Assembly (NCBI GenBank): GCA_033763395.1
Contig: JANRKQ010000086.1
Coordinates: 38,507-102,506 of the forward strand
Direction of reading: 5' to 3'
DNA: 64,000 bases
Source: Xiheimicrobium sp033763395
GTDB taxonomy: Bacteria; Myxococcota; Myxococcia; Myxococcales; Myxococcaceae
The position numbers and the translations under genes were made by a program. Below, piece by piece: positions 9,603 through 22,100 of this stretch; position 1 is the first letter of the stretch; the number at the start of each line of letters is the position of its first letter. The notes under the pieces are model-generated. The model saw nothing but the letters and a program-made list of their open reading frames with translations, was not told where the DNA came from and did no database searches.

Positions 9603-10766
9603 TCAGCCCTTGAGCGCCGCGACGGCCTTCTCGGCGGCCTGGCGCAGGTTGTCGGCGGGGGTGATCTTCAGGCCCGAGTTCGCGAGGATCTGCTTGCCCA
9701 GCTCGACGTTCGTGCCCTCGAGGCGCACCACCAGCGGCACCTTGAGCTGCACTTCCTTCGCCGCCGCGATGATGCCCTCGGCGATGACGTCGCACTTCAT
9801 GATGCCGCCGAAGATGTTCACCAGCACGGCCTTCACCGCCGGGTCCGCGAGGATCAGCTTGAACGCCGCCGTCACCTTCTCTTTGGTGGCGCCGCCGCCC
9901 ACGTCGAGGAAGTTCGCCGGCTCACCACCGACGAGCTTGATGGTGTCCATGGTGGCCATCGCCAGGCCGGCGCCGTTCACCATGCAGCCGATGTTGCCCG
10001 ACAGCGCGATGTAGGCGAGGTCGAACTCCTTGGCCTTCGCCTCGCGCTCGTCCTCCTCGGCCACGTCGCGCATCTCGACGACGTCCTTCTGGCGGTAGAG
10101 CGCGTTGTCGTCGAAGTTCATCTTCGAATCGAGCGCGACGATCGAGCCGTCCTTGAGGCGCACGAGGGGGTTGATCTCGGCGAGGGCCGCGTCGGTCTCG
10201 ACGTAGGCCTTGTAGAGCGCGGCGCAGAACTTCACGAAGGCGCCGACCGAGTCACCGGTGAGGCCGAGCCCGTAGGCGAGCTTGCGCCCCTGGTAGGCCT
10301 GGAAGCCGACGGCCGGGTCGACCGCCTCGCGGAGGATCTTCTCGGGGTGCTTCTCGGCGACCTCTTCGATCTCGACGCCACCTTCGGTCGAGGCCATGAA
10401 GGTGATGCGGCTGGTGGCGCGGTCGAGGGTGACGCCGAGGTAGTACTCCTTGTCGAGGTCGAGGCCTTCCTCGATGTACAGCGTCTGCACCTTCTGGCCC
10501 TCGGGGCCCGTCTGCACCGTCTTGAGCATCATGCCGAGCATCTTCGAGGCGTGCTCCTTCGCCTCGGCGGGGCTCTTCGCGATCTTCACGCCGCCGCCCT
10601 TGCCGCGGCCGCCAGCGTGGATCTGCGCCTTCACCACCACCACCTTCGTGCCCAGCTCCTTCGCCGCCTTCTCGGCGTCGTCCGCGGTGCGCACGACGAT
10701 GCCGCGCGGCACGGGGACCCCGTACTTCTTGAAGATCTGTTTGCCCTGGTACTCGTGGATTTTCAT
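9603..10766 (-). CDS. sucC: Succinate-CoA ligase (ADP-forming) subunit beta
   Basis: The 387-residue product equals the usual SucC length. It has the ATP-grasp domain at the N-terminus (MKIHEYQGKQIFKKYGVPVP, KAQIHAGGRGKGGGVKIA) and the ligase/CoA domain behind it. Conserved NPLV and DSKMNFDDNALYR blocks of the nucleotide site are visible, as are GCMVNGAGLAMATMD and NIFGGIMKCDVIA near the C-terminus. It forms the alpha/beta complex with the SucD subunit encoded 14 bp downstream. The ATG at 10766 has a good ribosome site (CTGGAG, about 7 bp upstream). The gene is divergent from the MYXO-CTERM gene at 10890, and the 123-bp gap should contain its promoter, although I could not pick clear -35/-10 boxes. 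Confidence 0.98.
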   Translation of the reverse strand: MKIHEYQGKQIFKKYGVPVPRGIVVRTADDAEKAAKELGTKVVVVKAQIHAGGRGKGGGVKIAKSPAEAKEHASKMLGMMLKTVQTGPEGQKVQTLYIEEGLDLDKEYYLGVTLDRATSRITFMASTEGGVEIEEVAEKHPEKILREAVDPAVGFQAYQGRKLAYGLGLTGDSVGAFVKFCAALYKAYVETDAALAEINPLVRLKDGSIVALDSKMNFDDNALYRQKDVVEMRDVAEEDEREAKAKEFDLAYIALSGNIGCMVNGAGLAMATMDTIKLVGGEPANFLDVGGGATKEKVTAAFKLILADPAVKAVLVNIFGGIMKCDVIAEGIIAAAKEVQLKVPLVVRLEGTNVELGKQILANSGLKITPADNLRQAAEKAVAALKG

Positions 10767-10889
10767 GTCGACTCCAGATGAGTGGCCCTGCGGTACGAAG
10801 CGCGCGCCCTCGTAGCGACGAACGCCCCGCTTGTCTGCAAAGAGTTCTTCAGGCCGATGGCACCGCTCGGGCGCGTCTGATTGACTCCA

Positions 10890-13163
10890 GTGCGGGTGCT
10901 GGCGGCGACGATCCTGAGCGTGGTGTTGGGTCAGGCGGCGGTCCCTCCGCTGGGCAGCCCGCCCCTCGAGTTCGACGCAGGTGAGCTGGCGCGCCTCGAG
11001 TTCGCGCCCGCGCGTGACGAGGTCGCCGTCGCCGTGACGCCCCAGCTGATCGTCGTGCTCTGGGTCGACGGGCGCACCTCGGTGACGGGCATCGACCGTG
11101 AAGACCTGGCCGGCGTGGCGGTGGACCGCCAGACGCTCGAGGTGCTCGCGCGCTTCCGCGGCGAGTCTCCCCCGGGCACCGGGGCGCGCACCCCCTCGCT
11201 GGCGATCGGGAACAATGGGAGTTCGCTCGGTTGGTTCCAGGACGTCACGAACGCCCAGCTGACCGGGCTCGATGCCGGGCGCTTCGGGGTGTTCGCCGTC
11301 ACCGGCCCCGGGCTCAATGAGACGTCAGGGCCCATACCGGGCGACGGCGCGAGCGTTCCGCGGGTCGCCGCGTTCGGGGTGACGCACCTCGCGGCGCTGC
11401 GCCTCGGCCCCGCGCTGGTCGTCTCGACCAGCGTCGATGGCGGCCGATGGACCACCACCGTGCCCGCGCCTGGGCGGCCGATTCAAGGTGAGGTGCGGGT
11501 CGCCCGAGTCGGAGCCAACCTCATCATCGCAGCCACGCAAAGCGACGGCGGGATCGTCTCGGGCACGCCCGATGAGTGGGCCGCGCAGACCGGCCTGCGC
11601 CTGGATCGCACCGGCACGCTGGTCGACCTGGTCGAGAGTGGGACCGGCCGCCGAGTGCTCATCACGAGTGACGGGTCAGGAACGATGTTCGCGGACGGGC
11701 AGCTCGAGGTCTTGACGCCGGAGCGGGTCGACCTGGTCGCGTCGTTCCCGGGCGGGGTGCTCGCGTCATCGGGCGGCGCCAAGCCGCTGCTGATTCGCGT
11801 CGAGGGCGCCAGGGACAGCAGGTCGATGTGGGTCGGCGAACGAATCATCGGGCTCGCCGGTGACGGGACTGGCGCCGTCGCCGTCGAACGGGGTGGGCGC
11901 GGCTTGAGCCTCAGGCCCATCGGCAGCCGGGCCGACGGGGGGCTCGCGGTGGCGCCGACGAGCACGCTTGTGACCACGGCGCTCAGAGCCCAGGTCGGAC
12001 CGAGCGTCGCCTGGCACGAGGCCACCCAACAGTTCGTGGTGGTGTGGGACGAACAAGACACGCCCACGACCTGGAGAACGGGCAGCGCGGCCGTTCGCCT
12101 CGATGGGACGACGGTCGACCTGCGGTCCACCGTGGGCGTGACGCCGACGACCGGGCGGCCGTTCAGCTCCCTCGCCGCGTCCGCCCATGCCGACGGGACG
12201 CTCTTGCTCGGTCGCACCGACAGCACCGCCTGGACCCTCACCGAGCTCGGGCCGGACCTGCGCCCGGGGCGAGTCATCGCGTCGCAGGCCCGTGGAGGCT
12301 GGCAGGCCGTGGCTGGTGCCAAGGCGGTGCTCGCGTGGAGGACAGCTCCCAATGCCTTCATCGGGCGTTTCGCCGATGGCGGCGTGGTCAGCCTCGTGTC
12401 CGACGGGGTTCGCTGCGTCGCCGCGGTCGGGACCGATCACGTGGTTCCATACTGGGAGGCTGGGCGGCTGATGCTCTCTTTCCTGGAGCCGTCGAGCATT
12501 CGCAAGACGCTCCCAATCCCCGTCACGCCGCCCGCCAACGACCTCTGCGCGACCCCCCTCGATGACACCGCAGGCGTCGTGACGTGGGCAGACCGCGCGT
12601 CCATCAGGCAGCTCGTCTTCACGAATGACGGTGGGGGCACCGCGTGGAAGCTGCTGCCGGCCATCCAGGCGACGCCTCAGCCCATCGCTCCGATCACGGT
12701 GCCAGTCCCCGGGGGGCTCGCCGTGTTCTGGAGCGCGGGCGGCCAGGGCATCGGCGCGCAGTTCGTCCCCGCTGATGGAGGCGCTGGCTTCGACGGCGCC
12801 CTGCGGGAGGACGCTGGCTTCGTCGGAGAACCGGCCGTCGCCGTCAGCTCGCAGGGCTCGGTGCTCGTCGCCTGGCATGAGCTCGATCGAGAAGAAGATA
12901 CGCTGCGCGTTCGGGCGCGGCTGTTGGTGCAGTCGACGCCGGCGCAGCCAGTCGACGGAGGCGTGGATGCCGGCCGCCTCGACGGCGGAACGAACCCCGA
13001 CGCTGGCACACTCGACGCGGGGCCAGCGCTGCCGCGGGTCGATGGCCGGCTCGCCGAGGTTCAGTTCATCGCCAACGGCTGTGGCTGCACGGCTGGGAGC
13101 GGAGCCGCCACGCTCGGGCTCCTGCTCCTGCTCAGTCGGTGGACTCGGCGCCGCGCGCGGTGA
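10890..13163 (+). CDS. Secreted MYXO-CTERM protein, function unknown
   Basis: The protein is 757 residues. It has a signal peptide (VLAATILSVVLGQAA), a long beta-strand-rich body with repeated Val/Gly/Asp-Gly segments resembling a beta-propeller, and an Asp/Gly/Ala-rich linker (DGGVDAGRLDGGTNPDAG). The C-terminus is NGCGCTAGSGAATLGLLLLL plus an SRWTRRRAR tail, a textbook MYXO-CTERM sorting tail. It is thus probably exported and anchored at the cell surface. No catalytic motif was found. GTG at 10890 is preferred because it puts the signal peptide at the N-terminus; a TTG nine bases upstream is in frame and cannot be excluded. Its last 32 bp overlap the 3' end of the convergent MFS gene, because the Arg-rich tail is encoded inside that overlap. 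Confidence 0.8.
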   Translation: MRVLAATILSVVLGQAAVPPLGSPPLEFDAGELARLEFAPARDEVAVAVTPQLIVVLWVDGRTSVTGIDREDLAGVAVDRQTLEVLARFRGESPPGTGARTPSLAIGNNGSSLGWFQDVTNAQLTGLDAGRFGVFAVTGPGLNETSGPIPGDGASVPRVAAFGVTHLAALRLGPALVVSTSVDGGRWTTTVPAPGRPIQGEVRVARVGANLIIAATQSDGGIVSGTPDEWAAQTGLRLDRTGTLVDLVESGTGRRVLITSDGSGTMFADGQLEVLTPERVDLVASFPGGVLASSGGAKPLLIRVEGARDSRSMWVGERIIGLAGDGTGAVAVERGGRGLSLRPIGSRADGGLAVAPTSTLVTTALRAQVGPSVAWHEATQQFVVVWDEQDTPTTWRTGSAAVRLDGTTVDLRSTVGVTPTTGRPFSSLAASAHADGTLLLGRTDSTAWTLTELGPDLRPGRVIASQARGGWQAVAGAKAVLAWRTAPNAFIGRFADGGVVSLVSDGVRCVAAVGTDHVVPYWEAGRLMLSFLEPSSIRKTLPIPVTPPANDLCATPLDDTAGVVTWADRASIRQLVFTNDGGGTAWKLLPAIQATPQPIAPITVPVPGGLAVFWSAGGQGIGAQFVPADGGAGFDGALREDAGFVGEPAVAVSSQGSVLVAWHELDREEDTLRVRARLLVQSTPAQPVDGGVDAGRLDGGTNPDAGTLDAGPALPRVDGRLAEVQFIANGCGCTAGSGAATLGLLLLLSRWTRRRAR

Positions 13164-14376
13164 ACGCCAGCACCATCGTCATGAGCTGGCTGACACCGGC
13201 CACGCCGAAGACGAGCCCATAGGCCAGGGCGCGGCTGCCGCCCCCAGCCAGCACCACCGTCGCAAGGCCTCCCGCCAGCACGTTGCCCAGGAACATGCCG
13301 AAGGTGCCCGAGGCGTTCATGAGGCTCATCGCCGAGGCGCGGGCCTCGGTCGGCACGCCACCCGACACCAGCGTCAGGCTGGGGCCGTAGATGGCGGCGC
13401 TCCCGACACCTCCCAGGAGCAGCGCCAACGGCATCGCGCCGGGCGACAGCGCTGGCAAGGCGAAGAACATGGCGCCGTACGCGAGCGCGCCACCGGCGAC
13501 GAGGCGCCACCGCCCGACCCGGTCTCCGAGCCGCGTGAAGGGCACGGTGGCGAGGGCGAACGCGACGAGGAAGACCGAGAACCAGCGGCTGGTGGTGCCG
13601 TCGGGGGTCCCCAGCACGTGGAAGGCGTGGAGCTGGAGGGTGACGGTGAAGAGGCCCACCGAGAAGCGCTCGAGCCCGACCGCGATGATGGGCCGGCGCA
13701 CCCCGGGCAACTGCCAGACCTCACGTGCCGCCAGCCGTGACGACGCGCCGTCCGGGAGGCTGCGCCACGCGCCGAAGGCCGCGAGCACACCGAACGCCCC
13801 ACCGACGAACAACGGGAGCGCCGGGTTCCCCCGCCCGAGGATCGCGCCCAGCGGAATGCCCACCACCAGCGCCAGCACCACCGCGCTGCCGATCATCCCC
13901 ATCGCGGCGGAAGACTGGGCCCTCCCCCGCGCCGCGCCCATCAGCAGCGAGACCGCGCCTACGCTCGCCGCTCCCTGCACGAACCTCAGCGCCAGCATCA
14001 CCGGCAACGGCGGCATCAACGCCACCAGCGCCACCATCGCGCCGTCGACGAGCGCCAGGGCCACCGCGTACCGCCGCCGCTGCCCGAGCTGATCGGCGCG
14101 CACCGCCAGCAGCGGGCCCACGACGCAGGCGCCGAGCAGGTTCACCGCCATGAAGGCGTAGAAGATCCAGTCGGCTCCGGGCCAGCCGGCGGCGATCAGC
14201 GGCCTCAGGACGGGAATGACGATGGTGGCCGGAATCATCGCGGCCATCACGCTCAGGGCGATGGGCGCCGCGAAGCGCACCTCGCGGCGCAGCGACACGG
14301 GCGCCGGGCACTCGAGCGGCGCGGCATCGGTCTGGGCTCCCCGCCTCGCCGCCTGGTCGTGCATGAGAAGCCCCAT
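13132..14376 (-). CDS. Major facilitator superfamily transporter (sugar/drug efflux type)
   Basis: About 414 residues with twelve predicted membrane helices. The N-terminal half starts RFAAPIALSVMAAMIPATIV and includes the loop RADQLGQRRRYAVAL, which corresponds to the conserved MFS loop between helices 2 and 3. The second half includes TRLGDRVGRWRLVAG, the equivalent loop. The arrangement resembles arabinose/drug efflux permeases, so export of a small molecule is plausible, but substrate is not readable. The start is uncertain: in-frame candidates lie at 14415 (GTG), 14412, 14376 and 14364, none with a strong ribosome site. 14376 is a compromise that keeps a short cytoplasmic N-terminus. It is convergent with, and overlaps by 32 bp, the MYXO-CTERM gene. 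Confidence 0.85.
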   Translation of the reverse strand: MGLLMHDQAARRGAQTDAAPLECPAPVSLRREVRFAAPIALSVMAAMIPATIVIPVLRPLIAAGWPGADWIFYAFMAVNLLGACVVGPLLAVRADQLGQRRRYAVALALVDGAMVALVALMPPLPVMLALRFVQGAASVGAVSLLMGAARGRAQSSAAMGMIGSAVVLALVVGIPLGAILGRGNPALPLFVGGAFGVLAAFGAWRSLPDGASSRLAAREVWQLPGVRRPIIAVGLERFSVGLFTVTLQLHAFHVLGTPDGTTSRWFSVFLVAFALATVPFTRLGDRVGRWRLVAGGALAYGAMFFALPALSPGAMPLALLLGGVGSAAIYGPSLTLVSGGVPTEARASAMSLMNASGTFGMFLGNVLAGGLATVVLAGGGSRALAYGLVFGVAGVSQLMTMVLAFTARGAESTD

Positions 14377-14547
14377 AAGAGCACGCCAGTGCCCCGACAA
14401 CCCAGCGGCCATCACCTCGGCTCACAGATCGGCACGATTTTGCTGTTCCTTCAGGACCGGCCTCCGGCATTCGGTCGTGACTGACGCGGGCGGTCATCGG
14501 TAAGAGGCGAGCGGAAGTCGCCAGCCCCTCGCTCAGGAGACCCCCGC
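14377..14547. promoter_or_regulatory. Intergenic region upstream of the sdhCAB operon
   Basis: This 171-bp divergent gap must hold the sdh promoter and probably that of the MFS gene. It contains an AT-richer patch (CACGATTTTGCTGTTCCTTC, about 14435-14455) and a TAAGAG that could be a -10 element near 14502, but no convincing sigma-70 pair. A ribosome site (CAGGAGAC) precedes the sdhC ATG. No small gene was seen. Confidence 0.4.
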
Positions 14548-15263
14548 ATGTCCGAAGCCGCAGAACTGAAACGCGACGACACCGTCGAGCCGCTGTTTGG
14601 CTCGCTGATGAAGTTCGCGATGAGCTCGGTGGGCTCGAAGGTGATGATGGCGCTCACCGGCGTCGTGCTGTGGGGCTTCATCATGGGCCACCTCGCCGGC
14701 AACCTGCTGGCCTTCCTCGGGCGTGACGCGTTCAACGCCTACGCGGCCGCGCTCAAGGGCAACCCGCCGCTGTTGTGGGGCACCCGCCTGGTGCTGCTCG
14801 CCTGCGTGCCGCTGCACTTCTTCTTCGCGGTGCGCTCGACGCGGGCCAACGCCGAGGCGCGGCCCGTCGGGTACGCGTACGAGAACAAGACGCCCGCACG
14901 GCTCGCCGGCAAGACGATGATGATCTCTGGCCTCGTGGTGGGCTCGTTCCTGCTGTACCACCTGGCGCACTTCACCTTGCGCGTCGTCAACGTGACGGCG
15001 GCCAACGGCCCCACGGGCGCCTTCAGCCCCTTCGACATGCTCGTCGAGGGCTTCAAGAACCCGCTCATCGCCGGCCTCTACATCGTCGGGCAGGCGCTGC
15101 TGGCCCAGCACCTCTCGCACGGCATCTATTCCCTGTTCCAGCACCTGGGCCTCTGGGGCCGCCGCTGGACGCCGTGGCTCAAGAACGCCTCGCTCGCCGT
15201 GGGCTACGGCCTGTGCGCGGCCTTCATCACCATCCCCGTCTCCGTCCTGCTGGGAGTCATCAA

Positions 15264-15267
<4 letters not shown>
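14548..15267 (+). CDS. sdhC: Succinate dehydrogenase cytochrome b558-type membrane subunit
   Basis: The 239-residue integral membrane protein has five hydrophobic helices, including GSKVMMALTGVVLWGFIMGH, RLVLLACVPLHFFFAVRS, MMISGLVVGSFLLYHLAHF, LIAGLYIVGQALLAQHLSHG and a C-terminal helix. Conserved His residues in GHLAGN, PLHFF, LAHFT and LSHGI are candidate di-haem ligands. This is the single-subunit b558 family found with the type-B succinate:menaquinone oxidoreductases. That fits the men genes in the same window. It anchors SdhA/SdhB in the inner membrane and passes electrons to quinone. The ATG follows an AGGAGAC ribosome site, and its stop overlaps the sdhA start by GTGA. Confidence 0.94.
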
Positions 15268-17173
<1,906 letters not shown>

Positions 17174-17174
<1 letters not shown>

Positions 17175-17935
17175 TGAGCGACAAGATGATGACGTTGACG
17201 CTGCACGTGTGGCGTCAGAGCGGCCCCTCGGCCTCCGGCGAGATGAAGCAGTACACGCTCGAGGGCGTCAGCCCGCACATGTCCTTCCTCGAGATGATGG
17301 ACGTGCTGAACGAGAAGCTGATGAACCAGGGCGAGGAGCCCGTGGCGTTCGATCACGACTGCCGCGAGGGCATCTGCGGCATGTGCTCGATGGTGATCAA
17401 CGGCAAGCCCCACGGCGGGCACCGGGGCGTCACCACCTGCCAGCTGCACATGCGGCACTTCAACGACGGCGATCACATCTACGTCGAGCCGTGGCGCGCG
17501 AAGGCCTTCCCGGTGCTGAAGGATCTCGTGGTCGACCGGTCGTCGTTCGATCGCGTCATCGCGGCCGGCGGCTACGTGTCGGTCAACACCGGCGGCGCGC
17601 CCGACGCCAACGCCCTGCCCGTGCCGAAGACCGAGTCGACGCTCGCGATGGACGCGGCCCAGTGCATCGGCTGCGGCGCCTGCGTGGCGGCCTGCAAGAA
17701 CGCCTCGGCGATGCTCTTCGTCTCGGCCAAGGTGTCGCACCTGGGGCACCTGCCGCAGGGCCAGCCCGAGCGGTACGAGCGCGCAAAGAACATGGCCATG
17801 CAGATGGACGCCGAAGGCTTCGGCACCTGCACCAACCTCTCGCAGTGTGAGGCGGTGTGCCCCAAGGAGATCCCCGTGCGGGTGTTCGCCGAGTTCAACC
17901 GCGATCTCATCAAGGCGAACCTCAAGGGCGGCTGA
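17174..17935 (+). CDS. sdhB: Succinate dehydrogenase iron-sulfur subunit
   Basis: The 253-residue subunit relays electrons from SdhA FAD to the cytochrome. The N-terminal ferredoxin domain binds a [2Fe-2S] cluster through DCREGICGMCS and a later Cys (VTTCQLH). The C-terminal domain has CIGCGACVAACKN and the CTNLSQCEAVCPKEIP segment for the [4Fe-4S] and [3Fe-4S] clusters. The ATG overlaps the sdhA stop. A strong hairpin follows 32 bp after the stop, so it closes the sdhCAB operon. Confidence 0.98.
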
Positions 17936-17967
17936 AGCCCCCAGTCACCTGCGGGTTTTCCCAGCCC

Positions 17968-18008
17968 CGGGCAGCGCTCCTCGTCGTGAGAGGCGCTGCC
18001 CGTCGTCT
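17968..18008 (+). terminator. Rho-independent terminator after sdhCAB
   Basis: Perfect 10-bp arms CGGGCAGCGC and GCGCTGCCCG around a 15-nt loop, followed by TCGTCTTTC. It lies between the sdhB stop and the PfkB kinase gene on the same strand. Confidence 0.8.
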
Positions 18009-18090
18009 TTCGGGGCCTCCCCTCTCGTCAGCTCCGTGGGGCTGCGGTAAGGGCGCCCCGCACGTCGTCTTCTCCGTTCAAGGACCCTCC

Positions 18091-19053
18091 ATGCGCGTCA
18101 TCGTCACCGGCAGCCTCGCCTACGACTACATCATGAACTTCCCCGGGAAGTTCTCGGACCACATCCTGCCCGACAAGGTCCACATGCTGACGGTGAGCTT
18201 CCTCGTCGACTCGATGAAGCGCCTGCGCGGCGGCACCGCTGGCAACATCGCCTACAACCTGGCGCTCCTGGGCGCGAAGACGTCGCTCGTCTCGGCGGCC
18301 GGCCAGGACTTCAAGGACTACCAGCACCAGCTCGAGCAGCTCGGCATCGACTGCCGCGGCGTGAAGGTCGTCGGCAACGAGTTCACCGCGAGCTGCTTCA
18401 TCAACACCGACACCTCGAACAACCAGATCGTCGCGTTCTACCCGGGCGCGGTGGTGCACGCGCGCGAGGTGACGCTCGAGTCGATCGGCCTGACGAAGGA
18501 CGACTGGGTGCTCATCTCGCCGACCGATCCCGAGTCGATGATGCGCCACATGCAGGAGTGCCGGCGCATCGGCGCGAAGTACATCTTCGACCCGGGCAAG
18601 CAGACGCCCCGGCTCGACAAGCAGCAGATCCTCTCCGGCCTCGACGGCTGCGCGGCCCTCGTGGGCAACGACTACGAGTTCGGCATGATGGCGAAGGCGA
18701 CCGGCCTCACCGAGCAGCAGCTGATCGACGCCGCGCCGCTGACGGTGATGACGCGCGGCGAGCAGGGCAGCCGCATCTACCAGCGCGGCCAGGCGCCCCT
18801 CGAGATCCCCATCGCGAAGCCCTCGGCCGTCGTCGACCCGACCGGCGCGGGAGACGCCTACCTCGCAGGCCTCGCCTTCGGTCTGGCGCGCAACCTGCCC
18901 CTGCCCGTCGCCGGCCGCGTGGCAGCGCTCGCCGCGACCTACGCCATCGAGCTCAAGGGCTGCCAGGAGCACGCCTTCACCCGCGACGCCTTCGCCGCCC
19001 GCTACGGGCAGGTGTTCGGCGCCACGGCCGAGCTCACCGCCGCGCTCGGCTGA
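18091..19053 (+). CDS. PfkB-family carbohydrate/nucleoside kinase (adenosine kinase-like)
   Basis: The 320-residue protein has the PfkB N-terminal substrate region (GSLAYDYIMNFPGKFSDHIL, then GGTAGNIAYNLALLG). The family signature DPTGAGDAYLAGLAFGLARN with the catalytic Asp lies near residue 252. The family phosphorylates sugars or nucleosides with ATP in the cytoplasm. The N-terminal block resembles bacterial proteins annotated as adenosine kinase or ribokinase-type kinases, but the exact substrate cannot be settled by eye. The ATG at 18091 has an AAGGA ribosome site; the open frame upstream of it is non-conserved and passes through the sdh terminator. The gene is flanked on both sides by terminators, so it is probably a single-gene unit. 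Confidence 0.88.
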   Translation: MRVIVTGSLAYDYIMNFPGKFSDHILPDKVHMLTVSFLVDSMKRLRGGTAGNIAYNLALLGAKTSLVSAAGQDFKDYQHQLEQLGIDCRGVKVVGNEFTASCFINTDTSNNQIVAFYPGAVVHAREVTLESIGLTKDDWVLISPTDPESMMRHMQECRRIGAKYIFDPGKQTPRLDKQQILSGLDGCAALVGNDYEFGMMAKATGLTEQQLIDAAPLTVMTRGEQGSRIYQRGQAPLEIPIAKPSAVVDPTGAGDAYLAGLAFGLARNLPLPVAGRVAALAATYAIELKGCQEHAFTRDAFAARYGQVFGATAELTAALG

Positions 19054-19073
19054 AGCGGTGTGCCCCCCTTCGA

Positions 19074-19096
19074 GCCTCCCCCCGTGGGAGGCTTTT
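19074..19096 (+). terminator. Rho-independent terminator after the PfkB kinase
   Basis: Arms GCCTCCC and GGGAGGC with a 5-nt loop, followed immediately by TTTTGTCT, located 20 bp after the stop codon. Confidence 0.85.
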
Positions 19097-19108
19097 GTCT
19101 CCCATGCG

Positions 19109-19127
19109 TTTCCGCTAAGACCGGAAA
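19109..19127. promoter_or_regulatory. Inverted repeat upstream of the giant surface-protein gene
   Basis: TTTCCG-N7-CGGAAA lies 43 bp before the GTG start, in an AT-rich stretch (GGAAATATCC) unusual for this genome. It may be an operator or part of the promoter; no clear -35/-10 pair could be fixed. Confidence 0.35.
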
Positions 19128-19169
19128 TATCCACTCAGTACGGATTTTCTCCTCTCCCAGGAGTCTCTC

Positions 19170-22100
19170 GTGATCCGCACCTCGTCCTGGCGTGTCGCCC
19201 TCGCCTGCCTCGCTGTGCCGCTCGCGGCCTGTACCGAAGCGCAGCTCGACCGGGCCCGGCCAGCGCAGCGCACCCAGCCCATCGTGGGACAAGACGGCAC
19301 CTTCACCGTCAACGGCGTAGTGCAGCTCAACGAATACACCGCGCTCGCCGCCAACGCCGCTGCCGGAGCGACCTCGATCTCGGTCACCGACGCCACCCAG
19401 CTCGACAGCGCGACCTTCGGGCCGCTCGCCGCGGGCGATCTGCTGATGATCTACCAGGCCCAGGGCGCGGCCATCGACGGCAGTGACTCGTCGGCCTTCG
19501 GCACGGTGACGGCCCTCAACGGCGCGGGGCTGCACGAGACGATCGAGGTGGCCTCGGTCGCGGGCAACACGATCACCCTCGGCAACGGGTGCCTGGGGCT
19601 GCGCAACGGCTACGCCGCGTCAGGGCGGACGCAGGTCGTCCGCATTCCCCAGTTCACGGCGCTCACGGTGTCGATGACAGGCACGGTGACGGCGCTCCCG
19701 TGGGACGGCACCCGGGGCGGCATCGTGGCGCTGCACGTGCGCGACACGCTGACGCTGCAGGGCACCATCGACGTGGCGGGCCTCGGCTTTCGCGGTGGGC
19801 AGACCGACGCCGACGCGTTCCCCACGCCGGCCACCGACGTCGCCGGGTTCCGCGCCGCGGCGGGCTCGCAGGGCGGCGAGAAGGGCGAGGGCATCGCCGG
19901 GTTCCAGAGCGCGTACGACGCGGCGGGCGGGCGGTACGGGCGCGGCGCTCCGGCCAACGCGGGCGGCGGCGGCAACGCCTTTCGCGCCGGTGGCGGCGGC
20001 GGCGCGAACGCCACCAACACGAACCTCTGGAGCGGCCAGGGCGTGATGGAGGGCACCGTCATCGGCTTCCAGGCCTGGCAGGCCGACCCCGGGCGATTGC
20101 TGCCCACCAACACCGGCGGCTCGGCGGCGCTCGCGAACAACGCGGGCGGCGGGCGCGGCGGCTACAGCTTCTCGTCGTCGAACCAGAACGCGGTGGCGAC
20201 CGGGCCCGGCGCGGGCGCGTGGGGCGGCAACCTGCGACGTGAGCGCGGCGGCCTCGGCGGGCGCCCCCTCGACCCCAGCGCGACCGGGCGAATCTTCTTC
20301 GGCGGTGGCGGCGGCGCGGGCGACGGGAGCCAGGGCGAGGCGGGGCGCGGCGGCGCGGGCGGCGGCCTCATCTACCTCATGGCGACGAGCGTCTCGGGCG
20401 CAGGCGCGCTGGTGGCCAACGGCGCTCCCGGCGGCAACACCACCGGCACCCATCGCGACTCGGCCGGCGGCGGCGGCGCGGGCGGCACCGTCGTCGTGCG
20501 GGCCACCACGCTGAGCGGCTTCTCCATCGCGGCGAACGGCGGCGAGGGCGGCAGCCAGCTCATCTCGTCGGGCCTCGACGAGGCGACGGGCCCCGGCGGC
20601 GGCGGCTCGGGTGGCTTCATCGCCACCCAGGGCGGCACCGTCACCCGCTCGGCGGCCGGCGGGCCCGGTGGCACCACCACCTCGAACGGCCTCACCGAGT
20701 TCCCCACCAATGGCGCCACCCGCGGGGCGCCCGGCAACCCGACCGCCGTCGTCTCGACGGTCGCCGGCACGCAGGTCGTCGACATTCCGCTCTGCCTCGA
20801 ACCAGCAAACCTCGAGGCCACCATCAGCAACGGCGTCGCCACATCGGTGCCCGGCACCGTCACGACGTACACCGTTCGCATTCGCAACCTCGGGCCGGGC
20901 GGCGCGACCGGCGCCCGGGTGATCAACACGCTGCCCGGCATTCTCACCGGCGCGAGCTGGACCTGTGTGGGCACGGGGGGCGCGACCTGCCCAGCGTCGG
21001 GCACCGGGTCGATCAACGCCCTCGTCACGGTCCCCGCGAACCAGGAGGTGACCTTCACCGTCACCGCCACCATCAACCCCGCGGCCACGGGCACGCTGGT
21101 GAACACCGTCTCGGTCTTCAGCCCGCCGATCATCAACGACCCGAACCTGCTCAACAACCTCGCCACCGACACCGACACGCTGTCACCGCGCGCCGATCTC
21201 TCGCTCGCCGTCGTGGCGAACCCGTCGCCCGTCGACGAAGACGCCAACCTCACCTGGACGCTCACGCTCACCAACGCGGGCGAGAGCACGGCGACCACCG
21301 TGCGTGTCGCCTTCCCGCTCCCGCCTGAGACGACCTTCATCAGCGCCTCGGGGACGAACTGGTCGTGCAGCCGAATGGCCACCACCGTGACGTGCAGCCG
21401 CGGCTCGCTCGCGCCGGGCGTCGCAGAGCCCATCACCATCGTCGCGAACGTGCTGCTCGCGGGAGGCACCCTGGCGCCGATGGTGTCGGCCTCGTCGGCG
21501 GTGCCCGACCCGGTCATGACGAACAACGGCGTGACGGTCACCACCACCGTCAACCCGGTGAACGATCCACCCGTGAACACGGTGCCGATGACCCAGACGA
21601 TCCTCGAAGACAGTGCCCTGGTGTTCTCGGTCGGCACCGGCAACCCGATCAGCGTGTCGGACGTCGACCTCGGCACCGGAGAGATCACCATGACGCTCAC
21701 CGCGACGGCGGGCACGGTGTCGGTCGCGGTGGTGCCGAACGTGACGTTCCTCGTCGGCGATGGCACCGACGATCTCACCGTCACCTTCAGGGGCCGGCTC
21801 GCGCCCGTGCTCGCGGCGCTCGCGACCGTGACCTTCCGCCCCCTCGCCGACTTCAACGGCACCGCCAACCTGCGGGTGCTGAGCGACGACAACGGCAACT
21901 CGGGCAACGGCGGCTCGCGCGGCGACGACGACACGGTCTCCATCGTCGTGACGCCTGTGAATGATCCCCCGACGCTGGGCAACGACACCTTCGGCGTCGA
22001 CGAAGACTCGATGACCACGCTCGACGTGCTCTTCAACGACTCGTCGGCCCCCGACGGCCCCGAGACGCTCACCATCGTCGCCGTCGGCAGCGCGATGAAC

